From: an uncultured Bacilli bacterium
GTDB lineage: Bacteria > Bacillota_I > Bacilli_A > RF39 > UBA660
NCBI GenBank assembly: GCA_947628535.1
Contig: CANRAF010000007.1
Coordinates: 1-51,119 of the forward strand
Length of the DNA: 51,119 bases
Direction of reading: 5' to 3'
This document shows positions 50,775-51,119 of this stretch, piece by piece. The notes beneath the pieces were generated by a model that saw nothing but the letters and a program-made list of their open reading frames with translations, did no database searches and had not been told where the DNA came from. Position 1 is the first letter of the stretch; each line of letters opens with the position of its first letter. The position numbers were made by a program, and so were the translations under genes.

Positions 50775-51119
50775 TTACTCATTTGTTATTACAAGACGAG
50801 AGGTATAAGTAACATTAGCCTCTCCTGTATATGCACCATATACAAATATTGAAGCATTAGTAGTTCCATGGAAACCTCCCCTTTGATTCCATGGAGCATT
50901 TTCAGAAATATCCAATGAAGTACTAGAGGTGGAATACCAATTTTTTGTTTCATCTAAAGCATGTCCTGTATATGGAAAGCTAGTATATATATCGATATAT
51001 TTATCTTTTATTTGATTAAATTCATTTTCTGTCAATCCAGATTCTTTTAATTTGTTATTAAAGTTTCCTCCTGCCATGTCTCTTGCTCCACCAACCATAT
51101 CATATATTCCATAGACATT
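50775..51119 (-). CDS. C-terminus of a secreted/surface protein, truncated by window edge
   Basis: Frame continues in from the window edge (NVYGIYDMVGGARDMAGGN...); motif recurrent in Firmicutes surface/pilin-like proteins. Confidence 0.6.
   Translation of the reverse strand, partial: NVYGIYDMVGGARDMAGGNFNNKLKESGLTENEFNQIKDKYIDIYTSFPYTGHALDETKNWYSTSSTSLDISENAPWNQRGGFHGTTNASIFVYGAYTGEANVTYTSRLVITNE

Overview
AT-rich, low-GC Firmicutes/Bacilli-like chromosomal segment, probably from an uncultured gut-type lineage (the lineage is an inference). Coding density is high and most genes lie on the minus strand. I recognise recG, obg, mtaB, an hrcA-grpE-dnaK-pepF-dnaJ heat-shock cluster, ileS and serS each behind a T-box, divIVA, sepF, rluD, lspA, a ylmC-like gene, a phosphoketolase, a GtrA/GT2/YfhO glycosylation trio, sigG, rsmI, mutS, dnaI and a divergent murT-gatD pair. 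No rRNA, tRNA, CRISPR array, prophage or IS element was seen. Most notable observations: (1) an IleRS of the eukaryote-like type with a GLHH motif in place of HIGH; (2) a GatD homologue lacking both catalytic Cys and His, paired with a divergent MurT; (3) a compact orphan transcription unit, possibly an sRNA, at 6469-6606 with its own consensus promoter, hairpins and terminator; (4) two CIRCE operators bracketing a perfect sigma-A promoter upstream of hrcA; (5) a hairpin sequestering the sigG Shine-Dalgarno; (6) an L,D-transpeptidase fused to a transglutaminase-like domain that has lost its Cys and His; (7) a membrane-anchored flavodoxin / arylsulfotransferase / cytosolic flavodoxin neighbourhood; (8) a LytTR regulator with a degenerate receiver. 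All family calls are by eye from the translations; no searches were run.
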